Of a DNA stretch of 14,258 bases, positions 1 through 7,268 are shown one piece after another. The stretch spans positions 1 to 14,258 of the forward strand of contig DDWF01000266.1 of assembly GCA_002345845.1 (NCBI GenBank), given 5' to 3'. The stretch is from Betaproteobacteria bacterium UBA2293 (lineage in GTDB: Bacteria; Pseudomonadota; Gammaproteobacteria; Burkholderiales; Rhodocyclaceae). Numbering within the stretch: the first letter of the stretch is position 1; each line of letters begins with the position of its first letter. A program made the position numbers and the translations under genes. The notes beneath the pieces were generated by a model. The model had not been told where the DNA came from and did no database searches. It saw only the letters and a program-made list of their open reading frames with translations.

Positions 1-195
1 CTCGCCGAACTGGCAGCCAGCGATGGGTACACGACCAATCAGCTGATCGCCAAACTGTACGACGAGCTGCTCGAATACCGTGGCGAAATCGACAATTTCG
101 CCTCCTTCCTGCGCGTCTCCTGCTTGCGTTACCTGACGCTGAAGAAAGGCATCGGCGAACGGCCGGCACTGACCGTCGTCGGCCGCACCGGCTGA
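1..195 (+). CDS. Ribbon-helix-helix domain protein, C-terminal fragment
   Basis: Frame 1 is open from the window edge to a TGA at 193-195, giving 64 residues; the start lies outside. The visible part begins LAELAASDGYTTNQLIAKLY and continues with a segment containing NFASFLRVSCLRYL. This layout (helix, turn with T-x-N-Q-L-I, helix, then an N-x-A-S-x-L-R-V segment before the C-terminus) resembles the RHH_4 type of ribbon-helix-helix proteins, a family of small putative DNA-binding proteins. The beta strand that would contact DNA is in the missing N-terminal part, so the family call is by resemblance only. The gene converges on the M20 hydrolase gene, with three bases between the stop codons and no terminator visible. 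Confidence 0.6.
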   Translation, partial: LAELAASDGYTTNQLIAKLYDELLEYRGEIDNFASFLRVSCLRYLTLKKGIGERPALTVVGRTG

Positions 196-198
196 GCC

Positions 199-1374
199 TC
201 AGGCCCTGGGCAAGGCCTGCTCGACCAGCTTGACCCAGTAGCTGACGCCGAGGGTCAGCAGTTCGTCGTTGAAGTCGTAGTGCGGGTTGTGCAAGGTGCA
301 GCCGCCGGTCCCCGGGCCGTTGCCGAGCCAGACGTAGCAGCCCGGCTTCTCGCGCAGCATGTAGGCGAAGTCCTCGGCACCCATTGACGGCAGGACGTCA
401 GTGAGCACTCGCTCCTCACCAAAGACCGAGGCGGCGACTTCCTGACAGAATCTGGCTTCGGCGACGCTGTTGACCGTCGGCGGATAACGGTGGTCGAAGC
501 GGACACTGATCTGCGCCCCATTGGCCGCGGCAATACCGCTGCACAGGCGCTCGATGGCGCGCTCGACATTTTCCTGGACTTCCGCCTTGAAGCTGCGGAT
601 GGTGCCGCGCAGCACGACTTCCTCGGGAATGATGTTCCAGGCCTCGCCGGCATGGAACTGGGTGACGCTGACCACCGCCGACTCGCAGGGATGCAGCGTG
701 CGGCTGACCACCGTCTGCAGGGCCTGCACCAGTTGCGCCCCGGCGACGATGGAATCGACCCCCTGATGCGGCATCGCCGCATGGCAGCCGTGGCCGCGGA
801 CGAAAATCTCGAAGGCGCAGGTGCCGGCCATGACCGGGCCCGGCATCACCATCATCTCGCCGACCGGAATGCCCGGCCAGTTGTGCAGGCCGAACACGGT
901 ATCGACCGGGAAGCGCTCGAAGAGGCCGTCCTCGATCATCACCGCGGCGCCACCTTCCGACTCCTCGGCCGGCTGGAAGATGAAGACGACAGTGCCGTCG
1001 AAATCGCGATGCGTCGACAGATAACGGGCGGCGCCGAGCAGCATGGCGGTGTGGCCGTCGTGCCCACAGGCGTGCATCTTCCCCTGATGCTTCGAGTGAT
1101 GCGGGAATTCGTTCATTTCCGCCAGCGGCAGGGCATCCATGTCGGCGCGCAGGCCGATCATCTTGCTCGAGTCGCCGGCGCGCAGCACGCCGACAACGCC
1201 GGTACGGGCGATGCCGCGATGCACTTCCAGGCCGTAGCGCTCCAGTTCGCGGGCCACCAGGTCGGCAGTGCGGTATTCGTCGAAGGCCAGTTCCGGATGG
1301 GCGTGGATATCGCGCCGCTGCGCCGTCAGTTCGGCAAGAAACGGCAATTCGAGCAGGGGCGGGGTCGCGGACAT
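199..1374 (-). CDS. M20 family metallo-amidohydrolase (hippurate hydrolase-like)
   Basis: A 391-residue cytoplasmic zinc amidohydrolase of the M20D group (hippurate hydrolase, N-acyl-amino-acid and IAA-amino-acid hydrolases), expected to cleave an N-acyl amino acid to the acid and the free amino acid. Expected metal ligands are visible: the HACGHDGH segment (C103, H105), PAEE (E137/E138, the first the likely general base), the GLHN histidine H164, and H362 in LHNPHYDF. A dimerisation-type insert follows residue 180. An open frame extends to 1431, but I chose the ATG at 1372-1374 because AGGAG sits six bases upstream of it and the family starts there; no signal peptide is seen. The gene is divergent from rapZ. 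A CATAAT -10-like element reads leftward at 1482-1487 with no good -35. The substrate cannot be told from sequence, so I give no symbol. Confidence 0.88.
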   Translation of the reverse strand: MSATPPLLELPFLAELTAQRRDIHAHPELAFDEYRTADLVARELERYGLEVHRGIARTGVVGVLRAGDSSKMIGLRADMDALPLAEMNEFPHHSKHQGKMHACGHDGHTAMLLGAARYLSTHRDFDGTVVFIFQPAEESEGGAAVMIEDGLFERFPVDTVFGLHNWPGIPVGEMMVMPGPVMAGTCAFEIFVRGHGCHAAMPHQGVDSIVAGAQLVQALQTVVSRTLHPCESAVVSVTQFHAGEAWNIIPEEVVLRGTIRSFKAEVQENVERAIERLCSGIAAANGAQISVRFDHRYPPTVNSVAEARFCQEVAASVFGEERVLTDVLPSMGAEDFAYMLREKPGCYVWLGNGPGTGGCTLHNPHYDFNDELLTLGVSYWVKLVEQALPRA

Positions 1375-1481
1375 GTTCGTCTCCTGTTGATGGCTTATTG
1401 ACCGACCAGGGGGCGGCTTGTTCCCGCGCATCGGCCTGTTGGCAAAGCAGGCGTGGTCTCCGCTGCGCCGGTCGGCCTGCC

Positions 1482-1523
1482 ATTATGCCGCGGCTTGCTA
1501 CGGGGCGCCGCCTTGATTATGCT
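1482..1523 (+). promoter_or_regulatory. Sigma70-like promoter of rapZ, overlapping a divergent -10
   Basis: TTGCTA (1495-1500), a 17-base spacer and TATGCT (1518-1523) match the sigma70 pattern at 4/6 and 4/6 positions. The expected transcription start falls on or next to the rapZ ATG at 1531. On the opposite strand a CATAAT element at 1482-1487 could serve the M20 gene. Read from sequence only; no start site is mapped. Confidence 0.45.
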
Positions 1524-1530
1524 GCGTCGC

Positions 1531-2376
1531 ATGCAACTCGTGCTGATCAGCGGCCTTTCCGGTTCCGGCAAGTCCGTGGCCCTCAACCTGCTGGAAGATT
1601 CCGGCTATTACTGCGTCGACAATCTGCCGGTGGTGATGCTGACCGTGCTGGTCCGCATGCTCAAGGGCGAGGAAACGCAGAAGGTGGCGGTAGCCATCGA
1701 TGGGCGTTCCGGCCACGGCATCGAGCTGCTGCCGGAAAAACTGGCCAAACTGGCCGAGGATGGCGTCTCGCCGACCTTCCTCTTCCTGCATGCGAACGAG
1801 GAAACGCTGCTCAAACGCTATTCCGAATCGCGCCGCCGACATCCCCTGGCCGCACCGGGCCAGTCGCTGGAGGAGGCCATCCGCGCCGAACGCGAACTGC
1901 TCGAACCGATCTCCGGCCTCGGCCACCGCATCGACACCAGCGGCCTCAAGGCCAACGCCCTGCGCGAATGGGTGCGCCAGTTCATCGAAGCCGAACCGGG
2001 CCAGGGCCTGACCCTGATGTTCGAGTCCTTCGGTTTCAAGCACGGTATTCCGCTTGATGCCGACCTGGTCTTCGACGTCCGCTGCCTGCCCAATCCGCAT
2101 TACGACACCGCCCTGCGCCCGCTCACCGGCCGCGACAAATCGGTCATCGATTTCCTCGAGGCCGAAGCGGAAGTCGTGCGCATGCGCGACGACATCGCCA
2201 ACTTCGTCGCCAGCTGGCTGCCGGCCTATATCCGCGACAACCGCAATTACCTGACGGTGGCCATCGGCTGCACCGGCGGCCAGCATCGCTCGGTATACAT
2301 CGCCGAGTGGCTCGGCCGCGAATTCGCCCGGCACGCCCGCGTGCTGGTCCGCCACCGGACGCTGGCCGGCACTTGA
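1531..2376 (+). CDS. rapZ: RapZ, RNase adapter / nucleotide-binding protein
   Basis: The product is 281 residues, close to E. coli RapZ (284). The N-terminal P-loop domain has Walker A GLSGSGKS (residues 8-15) and the family signature CVDNLP (28-33). The C-terminal domain carries IGCTGGQHRSVY (about 245-256), the hallmark of the family, and a basic tail (VRHRTLAGT). In E. coli, RapZ senses glucosamine-6-phosphate and presents the small RNA GlmZ to RNase E; in betaproteobacteria the RNA partner is not established, so only the family is certain. The ATG at 1531 is chosen because family members begin MQLVLISGLSGSGKS; in-frame starts at 1453 and 1519 would add a basic extension that is not conserved. 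No Shine-Dalgarno precedes 1531, and a promoter sits directly in front of it. The gene heads a five-gene overlapping operon. Confidence 0.93.
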   Translation: MQLVLISGLSGSGKSVALNLLEDSGYYCVDNLPVVMLTVLVRMLKGEETQKVAVAIDGRSGHGIELLPEKLAKLAEDGVSPTFLFLHANEETLLKRYSESRRRHPLAAPGQSLEEAIRAERELLEPISGLGHRIDTSGLKANALREWVRQFIEAEPGQGLTLMFESFGFKHGIPLDADLVFDVRCLPNPHYDTALRPLTGRDKSVIDFLEAEAEVVRMRDDIANFVASWLPAYIRDNRNYLTVAIGCTGGQHRSVYIAEWLGREFARHARVLVRHRTLAGT

Positions 2377-2750
2377 AACCCTGGCTGGCCCTGCTCCGGC
2401 CGGGCGACTGGCTGGTCGTCCTTGGTGGCGCCCTGCTCGTCGGACTGAGCATCCCCATATTCTGGCAGGGCGGCCTGGCCGATCGCGCCATCATCCGCCA
2501 GGAAGGCAAGGTTTTCGCCGAAGTCGACCTGCGCAGCAAACGTCAGCTGGAAGTCTCCGGCCCGCTCGGTATCACGCTGATCGCCGTCGAGCCCGGCCGC
2601 GCCCGTGTCGTCAGCGATCCCGGGCCGCGCCAGTACTGCGTCCGCCAGGGCTGGCTGATGCGCCCCGGCGAGATCGCCATTTGTGCCCCCAACCGCGTAA
2701 GCCTGCAGATCGCCGGCCGCACCCGCGTCTATGACTCGATCAGTTACTGA
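2373..2750 (+). CDS. NusG domain II membrane-anchored protein (EetA-like)
   Basis: A 125-residue protein with one N-terminal membrane segment (WLVVLGGALLVGLSIPIFW, about residues 12-30) and an extracytoplasmic NusG domain II: a beta-rich body, then DPGPRQYCVRQGW and AICAPNRVSLQIAG before a C-terminal YDSISY. The frame is open further upstream, but only the TTG at 2373 puts the membrane segment at the start as in relatives, and TTG shares bases with the rapZ stop (TTGA), so translation is probably coupled. Despite the domain name this is not the transcription factor NusG. Small NusG-II proteins are repeatedly found next to Gx-type membrane proteins, as here; in Gram-positive flavin-based electron transfer loci I believe the equivalent pair is EetA/EetB. 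Function here is unknown. Confidence 0.8.
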   Translation: MKPWLALLRPGDWLVVLGGALLVGLSIPIFWQGGLADRAIIRQEGKVFAEVDLRSKRQLEVSGPLGITLIAVEPGRARVVSDPGPRQYCVRQGWLMRPGEIAICAPNRVSLQIAGRTRVYDSISY

Positions 2751-3327
2751 GCCCGGGTCGAGCGCCAGCCCCGAGCCGCCGCCCGGAGTGACGCAACTGA
2801 CGGTCAGCGCCGAGGACCGCCGCGTCGCCTGGCTGGCCACGGCAGCGGTCGGCCTGTCGCTGATCGATGCGGCGATTCCCACGCCGCTGCCCGGCGTCAA
2901 ACCGGGTCTGGCCAACATCGTCACCCTGGTCGTGCTGCTGCGCTACGGCTGGGGTACCGCCGTCTGGGTCAGCGTCCTGCGCGTCCTCGCCGGCAGCCTG
3001 CTGCTCGGCCATTTCCTCGCCCCCGGCTTCTTCCTGTCGCTGACCGGAACCACCCTCAGCCTGCTCACCCTCGGCCTGGCCAGGCATTTGCCGCGACGCT
3101 GGTTCGGCCCGGTGACGCTGTCCGTCTTCGCCGCCTTCGCCCATATCGGCGGCCAGTTGCTGCTCGCCCGCGTCTGGCTGATCCCACATGACGGGGTGTT
3201 CCTGCTGACCCCGGTATTCGCCGCTGCCGCCCTTGTCTTCGGCACCATCAACGGCCTGATCGCGGCTAAACTGCTGGCTGAATCATCGGAAGACCCGCCA
3301 TGTCCCAAACCGTCTGCCTCGCCCTGA
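2731..3327 (+). CDS. Gx transporter family / heptaprenyl diphosphate synthase component I-like membrane protein (EetB-like)
   Basis: 198 residues. A soluble N-terminal stretch of about 30 residues is followed by around five hydrophobic segments: [18 protein letters not shown], the region around [42 protein letters not shown], and two more up to about residue 180. The segment [18 protein letters not shown] matches the Pfam Hpre_diP_synt_I family, which is related by membrane layout to ECF-type substrate-binding (S) components. The name 'heptaprenyl diphosphate synthase component I' is historical; no prenyltransferase motif (DDxxD) is present. The ATG at 2731 overlaps the preceding gene by 20 bases, and the 3' end overlaps ubiX by 28 bases. 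It probably works with the NusG-II protein at the cytoplasmic membrane; the substrate is unknown. Confidence 0.82.
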   Translation: MTRSVTEPGSSASPEPPPGVTQLTVSAEDRRVAWLATAAVGLSLIDAAIPTPLPGVKPGLANIVTLVVLLRYGWGTAVWVSVLRVLAGSLLLGHFLAPGFFLSLTGTTLSLLTLGLARHLPRRWFGPVTLSVFAAFAHIGGQLLLARVWLIPHDGVFLLTPVFAAAALVFGTINGLIAAKLLAESSEDPPCPKPSASP

Positions 3328-3905
3328 CCGGCGCTTCCGGCATGCCCTACGGGCTGCGCTTGCTGGAGTGCCTGCTCGCCGCCGGCTGTCGCGTTCAATT
3401 GTTGTATTCGCAAGCCGCCCAGATCGTCGCCCGGCAGGAGATGGATTTCGAACTGCCGTCGCGCCCGGCTGACGCCCGCGCCGCCCTGCTCGCCCGCCTG
3501 CAGCCGGCCGACCCGGATCTGCTCGCCGTTTATGGCCGCGAGGAATGGTTCGCCCCGGTCGCCTCCGGCTCCAATCCGCCCGATGCCATGGTCGTCTGTC
3601 CGTGCTCGATGGGCACCCTGGCCGCCATCGCCCAGGGGCTGGCCAACAACCTGATCGGTCGCGCTGCTGATGTGGTGCTCAAGGAAGGCCGTAAGCTGGT
3701 GCTGGTTCCACGTGAAACGCCGTTCTCGGCCATCCACCTGGAAAACATGCTGCGCCTGTCGCGCGCCGGTGCCGTCATCCTGCCGCCAAGTCCGGGCTTC
3801 TATCATCACCCGCAGCAGGTGCAGGACCTGGTCGATTTCGTCGTCGCCCGCATCCTCGACCAGTTGCGCGTGCCGCATCAACTGATGCAGCGCTGGGGCG
3901 CCTGA
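3300..3905 (+). CDS. ubiX: UbiX flavin prenyltransferase
   Basis: 201 residues. UbiX transfers a dimethylallyl group to FMN, making the prenylated FMN cofactor that UbiD-type decarboxylases need, for example in ubiquinone synthesis. Visible motifs: [15 protein letters not shown] at the N-terminus (phosphate/flavin-binding turn), [28 protein letters not shown] (about 99-126), the conserved [17 protein letters not shown] (137-153) and [10 protein letters not shown] (162-171). Length is near the 189 of E. coli UbiX. The ATG at 3300 is preceded by GGAAG at a suitable distance and overlaps the end of the membrane protein gene by 28 bases. The next gene starts in its stop codon (TGATG). No ubiD is in the window, so the partner is encoded elsewhere. 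Confidence 0.94.
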   Translation: MSQTVCLALTGASGMPYGLRLLECLLAAGCRVQLLYSQAAQIVARQEMDFELPSRPADARAALLARLQPADPDLLAVYGREEWFAPVASGSNPPDAMVVCPCSMGTLAAIAQGLANNLIGRAADVVLKEGRKLVLVPRETPFSAIHLENMLRLSRAGAVILPPSPGFYHHPQQVQDLVDFVVARILDQLRVPHQLMQRWGA

Positions 3906-4537
3906 TGGGCTGGTTCGACTTCGCCCGCGCGCCCTCCGGCACCACCGTCGAGACGTTACGCCTGCCGATCTTTCCGCTGAATACCGTGCTCTTTCCCGGT
4001 GGTCTGCAGCCGCTGAAGATCTTCGAGCAGCGCTACCTGGACATGGCCGCCGCCTGCATGAAGGACAACAGCCCGTTCGGCATCTGCCTGATCGCCAGCG
4101 GCAACGAAACCGGCAAAGCCGCCGAGCCACACCCGGTCGGCACGCTGGCCACCATCGGCGACTGGGAGATGGAACAGCTCGGCATCCTGCAGATCACCGC
4201 CCGCGGCGGCCGGCGCTTCCGCATCATTGAAACGCGCAGCAACGCTGACAACCTGCTTGAAGGCACGGTGGAACTGCTGGCTGTCAACGAACCGACCGGC
4301 GTCCCGGTGGAACGCCAGCGCCTGTTGCCGCTGCTTCAGCGCATCGTCAACGACCTCGGCCCGCAGCGCATGCCGGAGCCGCATCATTTCGACGACGCCG
4401 AGTGGGTCGGCTACCGGATCACCGAAGTGCTGCCCATCCAGAACCTGGCCAAGCAGAAGCTGCTGGAACTGGACGATCCTCTGGCCCGACTGGAAATTCT
4501 CGAAACCTTCCTTGACCAGCGCAAGTTGCTTGGTTGA
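3905..4537 (+). CDS. LON peptidase substrate-binding domain protein
   Basis: 210 residues, made up only of the N-terminal (LAN/PUA-like) domain of Lon: LRLPIFPLNTVLFPGGLQPLKIFEQRYLDM at residues 19-48, the GICLIASG strand, then a helical part ending in LLELDDPLARLEILETFLDQ. There is no AAA+ ATPase and no Ser-Lys protease domain, so it is not a protease by itself; stand-alone LON-domain proteins are widespread and of unknown role, possibly as adaptors that bind unfolded peptides. The ATG shares a base with the ubiX stop (TGATG), so it is probably translationally coupled and the last gene of the rapZ operon. Confidence 0.88.
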   Translation: MGWFDFARAPSGTTVETLRLPIFPLNTVLFPGGLQPLKIFEQRYLDMAAACMKDNSPFGICLIASGNETGKAAEPHPVGTLATIGDWEMEQLGILQITARGGRRFRIIETRSNADNLLEGTVELLAVNEPTGVPVERQRLLPLLQRIVNDLGPQRMPEPHHFDDAEWVGYRITEVLPIQNLAKQKLLELDDPLARLEILETFLDQRKLLG

Positions 4538-4538
4538 G

Positions 4539-4560
4539 CGGGGCCGGCGCAGCGGCCCCG
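4539..4560. terminator. GC hairpin between convergent genes, possible terminator without U-tract
   Basis: CGGGGCCG (4539-4546) and CGGCCCCG (4553-4560) form a perfect 8-base-pair stem with the loop GCGCAG, just after the LON-domain gene stop and just before the CBS gene stop on the other strand. Neither side has a T-run, so it is not a canonical intrinsic terminator; it may still protect RNA 3' ends or aid termination in both directions. Confidence 0.4.
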
Positions 4561-4565
4561 ACCGC

Positions 4566-5006
4566 TTACAGGATTTCCGTCAGCGTCTCGCGCTGCTCCA
4601 GTTCCTGACGGAAATGCAGAATTTCCAGGCCTAGCGCATCGCGCGAGGAAATCAGGCCGATCGGCCGGCCAGCCGGATCAATCACCGGCATGTGCCGAAA
4701 ACCACCTTCGTACATCAGATGCAGGGCGTGGCCGAAAGGCATGTCCGGCCCGATACTCTGTGGCTCTTCAGTCATCACCGCACTGACCGGGGTGGTCAGC
4801 GGATCAAGACCTTCCGCCAATACCTTGAACGCCAGGTCGCGCTCGGTGCAGATACCGATCAAGCGACCGTTTTCAGCATCAACGACAAGGGTCGCCGCCG
4901 CCGCATTCTGCTTCATGTGAACAGCGACAGCGCGAACACTTTTCTCCGGCGTCGACATCAGGAAATCACGATTCTGGATGATCTTGATCACGGCACGATT
5001 CGGCAT
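4566..5006 (-). CDS. Tandem CBS-domain protein
   Basis: 146 residues made of two CBS domains in tandem (about 8-66 and 75-133). Typical CBS features are LIGICTERDLAFKVL at the end of the first and HMPVIDPAGRPIGLISSRDAL at the end of the second; between them lies the VSAVMTEEPQSIGPD linker strand. Paired CBS domains usually bind adenine nucleotides and act as sensors; with no effector domain here, the partner is unknown. The ATG at 5004-5006 is preceded by AAGGAG with a six-base spacer, so I take it over the in-frame ATG at 5087, whose extension (MTMCNRRKLFFRW...) is not CBS-like. It stands alone, converging on the LON-domain gene. Confidence 0.88.
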   Translation of the reverse strand: MPNRAVIKIIQNRDFLMSTPEKSVRAVAVHMKQNAAAATLVVDAENGRLIGICTERDLAFKVLAEGLDPLTTPVSAVMTEEPQSIGPDMPFGHALHLMYEGGFRHMPVIDPAGRPIGLISSRDALGLEILHFRQELEQRETLTEIL

Positions 5007-5104
5007 GGCTGACTCCTTCAGGTGGTTAAGGTTTATGGACAGACCGGGCCAGCGGAAGAAAAGTTTCCGGCGATTACACATTGTCAAACGATTTCACTCA
5101 TCGC

Positions 5105-5389
5105 TTACTCAAGGCTGGCGGCAACGTCCCCATCGCCCGTTGCCAGGTGCGCCGCGTAGTCCCGCTTGGCCGCCGGCGTCAGTTGCTTGACCCGGTATTC
5201 GGCGCGCGAGGCGCTGGCTCGGTCGGCATGGGGTTCGACACCAAGCAGGCGCTGTGGCGGGTGCGAACGCGTGTAGCGGGCGCCCACGCCGCGCTGGTGC
5301 GCGGCATAGCGCGCCGCGACATCGGTGGTGATGCCGGTATAAATGCTGCCGTCAGCGCATTCGATCAGGTAGAGGAACCAGGGCTTCAC
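5105..5389 (-). CDS. GIY-YIG nuclease-fold protein (UPF0213/YhbQ type)
   Basis: 94 residues, the full length of the small single-domain GIY-YIG family (E. coli YhbQ is about 100). The domain covers nearly everything: FLYLIECADGSIYTGITTDV (5-24) supplies the two tyrosine strands (YTG in place of YIG), followed by RYAAHQRGVGARYTRSH with the conserved arginine/histidine, E66-type glutamate in SRAEYRVKQL, and a short tail. These proteins have the fold of UvrC and homing endonucleases; a few have reported nuclease activity, but the physiological role is unclear. The start is GTG (5387-5389), four bases after the stop of the deoxyribosyltransferase gene, so the two are probably co-translated. Confidence 0.85.
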   Translation of the reverse strand: MKPWFLYLIECADGSIYTGITTDVAARYAAHQRGVGARYTRSHPPQRLLGVEPHADRASASRAEYRVKQLTPAAKRDYAAHLATGDGDVAASLE

Positions 5390-5393
5390 CGGC

Positions 5394-5873
5394 TCAACCC
5401 GTCAGTTCCGCCAGCGCCCGCCCGAGGTCGCCGGCGACGATCCGACAGGAAACGCCCAGCATCAGGTTCACCGGCAGGGCGAAATCCTCGATCGCCATAC
5501 CCTGCGGATCGACCGGCCGCCCATCGTGGCGCAGCCGGCGCTCGCCATAGTGAGCCGCGAGCTTGTCGGCCAGCGTCCGGTCATCGCTCAGGTAGCCGAC
5601 CACCGGCTTGCCCAGGGCAACGGCATAGCCAATCTCGAAACAGGTGCCGGAATCCGGCTCGCGACCACGAAACGGATCGAGATTGGCGAGCAGCGCATCC
5701 GCCTCGCCGATCAACGTGATATTGGCCCTGTAGATGCCAGCCGCCGTCGTCTCCTCGTTATCCAGGGGAATCAACGCCCGATGCCCGGCTGCCGCCAGCA
5801 GGCGACGCGCCGACTCGGCCCAGGCCAGGGCATCCGGACGAAAGACATCAGGACCGGCCAGATAGATAATCAT
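5394..5873 (-). CDS. Nucleoside 2-deoxyribosyltransferase family protein
   Basis: 159 residues, a normal length for the family (about 150-170). Motifs: IYLAGPDVF at residues 3-11 (first strand and nucleobase loop), PLDNEE near 36, and ANLDPFRGREPDSGTCFEIG (about 64-83), which carries the D-P-x-R-G-x-x-x-D and G-T-x-x-E-I-G signatures, the last glutamate being the expected catalytic nucleophile. The family exchanges the base of deoxynucleosides or hydrolyses (deoxy)nucleotides in salvage and pool cleaning; which one applies here cannot be told. Two start codons lie close together (5877-5879 and 5871-5873); GAGGAG is nine bases from the inner ATG and only three from the outer, so I chose 5873. 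The gene forms a pair with the GIY-YIG gene and is divergent from dinB. Confidence 0.85.
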   Translation of the reverse strand: MIIYLAGPDVFRPDALAWAESARRLLAAAGHRALIPLDNEETTAAGIYRANITLIGEADALLANLDPFRGREPDSGTCFEIGYAVALGKPVVGYLSDDRTLADKLAAHYGERRLRHDGRPVDPQGMAIEDFALPVNLMLGVSCRIVAGDLGRALAELTG

Positions 5874-5967
5874 TGCCATGCACTCCTCAAACCACCAGAC
5901 AAACTCCATTGTCCGGCTGGATGCCTTCGCCACCAAGGCTTTCGCCGATTGCCCAATTTTTCGGCAA

Positions 5968-6006
5968 GGCAAGAAAAACACCGTTGCGTCAGAGGCCTGG
6001 CGCAAC
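5968..6006 (-). terminator. Hairpin with T-rich tail in the leader of the deoxyribosyltransferase gene
   Basis: The bases at 5983-5992 and 5997-6006 form a 10-base-pair stem (one G-U pair) with a four-base loop. Read on the minus strand it is followed by GGTGTTTTTCTTGCC. This could be an intrinsic terminator stopping antisense transcription that comes from dinB, or a structure in the 5' leader of the minus-strand gene pair. No clear promoter upstream decides between these. Confidence 0.4.
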
Positions 6007-6073
6007 GCCCCAGAGGCAACCCACAGACTTGTCCACAGGAACCGGGGATAAACGGATACCCGGCGGAAGGCAT

Positions 6074-6095
6074 TATACTGTTCGGATGAACAGTA
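6074..6095 (+). promoter_or_regulatory. LexA (SOS) box over the dinB -10 element and start codon
   Basis: TACTGTTC (6076-6083) and GAACAGTA (6088-6095) are exact reverse complements around the centre GGAT, so the site contains the LexA consensus CTGT-N8-ACAG with extended arms. It overlaps TATACT (6074-6079), a 5/6 match to a sigma70 -10, and encloses the dinB ATG (6086-6088). LexA bound here would block RNA polymerase directly, so SOS induction of dinB is the natural reading. Confidence 0.85.
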
Positions 6096-7246
6096 ATCGG
6101 CGCATCGCTCACCTCGACATGGATGCCTTCTTCGCCTCCGTCGAGCTGCTGGCCTACCCGGAATTGCGCGGCCAGCCCGTCGTCGTCGGCGGCCGCCGGG
6201 TGGACCGGCCGCAAACCGGCGCCGATGGCCGCCGCCAGTTCGCCCGCCTGCGCGACTATGCCGGGCGCGGCGTCATCACCACCTCCACCTACGAAGCCCG
6301 ATCGCTCGGCGTCTTTTCCGGCATGGGCCTGATGAAGGCCGCCCAGCTCGCCCCCGAGGCCATCCTGCTGCCCGCCAACTTCGACGCCTACCGCGAGGCC
6401 TCGCGCCGCTTCAAGGCTGCCGTCGCCAGCATCGCGCCACAGATCGAAGATCGCGGCATCGACGAAATCTACATCGACCTCAGCGCCCTCCCCGCCGACA
6501 GCCTCAGCCTCGCCCGGCAGATCAAGCAGGCGGTGCGCGACGCCACCGGCCTCAGCTGCTCCATCGGCATCACCCCCAACAAACTGCTGGCCAAGATCGC
6601 CTCCGACCTCGACAAACCAGACGGCATCACCCTGCTTGCCATGGACGACATCCCGACCCGCATCTGGCCGCTGCCGGCGCGCAAGATCAACGGCATCGGC
6701 CCGAAAGCCGACGCCCGGCTGGCGCAACTCGGTATCCAGAGCATCGGCCAACTGGCGTCGACACCGCTCGAACTTCTCGTCCGCCACTTCGGCCAGCGCT
6801 ACGGCCACTGGCTGCACCGCGTCGCCCACGGCCTCGACGAGCGCCCGGTCATCGTCGAACACGAACCCAAGTCGATCAGCCGCGAAAGCACCTTCGACCG
6901 CGACCTGCACCCGCGTCAGGACCGCGCCGAACTCTCGGAAATTTTCACCGGCCTCTGCCACCGCGTCGCCGACGACCTGCAACGCAAGGGCTACACCAGC
7001 CGCACCATCGGCATCAAACTGCGCTTCGCCGACTTCCACGCCGTCACCCGCGACCTCACCCTGCCCGTCGCCACCGCCGACGCCGCCACCATCCGCCGCG
7101 CCGCCGGCGAATGCCTCAAGCGCATCCCGCTGGAACAACGCATCCGGCTGCTCGGGGTGCGGGCCGGCACGCTCGTGCCGCTGAATGCCGGCGCAACGGA
7201 AAGCTCAGTGCTCCAGCCTGAATTACCGCTATTCGAGCAAGGGTAG
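6086..7246 (+). CDS. dinB: Y-family DNA polymerase IV
   Basis: 386 residues. Translesion polymerase of the Y family; acts on the replication fork clamp during the SOS response. The palm has HLDMDAFFASVE (9-20; the first catalytic aspartate at D11) and RGIDEIYIDLS (123-133; D126 and E127, the second catalytic pair, in place of the usual S-I-D-E-A-Y). A longer-than-usual loop at 36-62 (GGRRVDRPQTGADGRRQFAR...) is, to my knowledge, common in betaproteobacterial relatives. SIGITPNKLLAKIASDLDKP (159-178), the helix-hairpin-helix INGIGPKADARLAQLGI, and the little-finger domain follow. The last residues hold QPELPLF (377-383), a beta-clamp-binding motif. The ATG at 6086 is the only start consistent with the family; no Shine-Dalgarno lies before it. 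The open frame continues upstream without a usable start. Controlled by the LexA box that covers its start. Confidence 0.94.
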   Translation: MNSNRRIAHLDMDAFFASVELLAYPELRGQPVVVGGRRVDRPQTGADGRRQFARLRDYAGRGVITTSTYEARSLGVFSGMGLMKAAQLAPEAILLPANFDAYREASRRFKAAVASIAPQIEDRGIDEIYIDLSALPADSLSLARQIKQAVRDATGLSCSIGITPNKLLAKIASDLDKPDGITLLAMDDIPTRIWPLPARKINGIGPKADARLAQLGIQSIGQLASTPLELLVRHFGQRYGHWLHRVAHGLDERPVIVEHEPKSISRESTFDRDLHPRQDRAELSEIFTGLCHRVADDLQRKGYTSRTIGIKLRFADFHAVTRDLTLPVATADAATIRRAAGECLKRIPLEQRIRLLGVRAGTLVPLNAGATESSVLQPELPLFEQG

Positions 7247-7268
7247 AAATTCTGCGCAATCAGGAAGC

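Noticed and set aside
490..1401. Long plus-strand frame (about 300 codons) opposite the M20 hydrolase gene
   Set aside because: It is antisense to a gene with complete catalytic motifs, shows no domain, and long antisense open frames are expected in high-GC DNA.
6029..6037. DnaA-box-like TTGTCCACA upstream of dinB
   Set aside because: Single site with one mismatch, no cluster, no AT-rich unwinding region and no origin-type genes nearby.
5870..7138. 422-codon minus-strand frame opposite dinB
   Set aside because: Glycine/alanine/aspartate-rich translation with no motif; dinB on the other strand has all Y-polymerase signatures.
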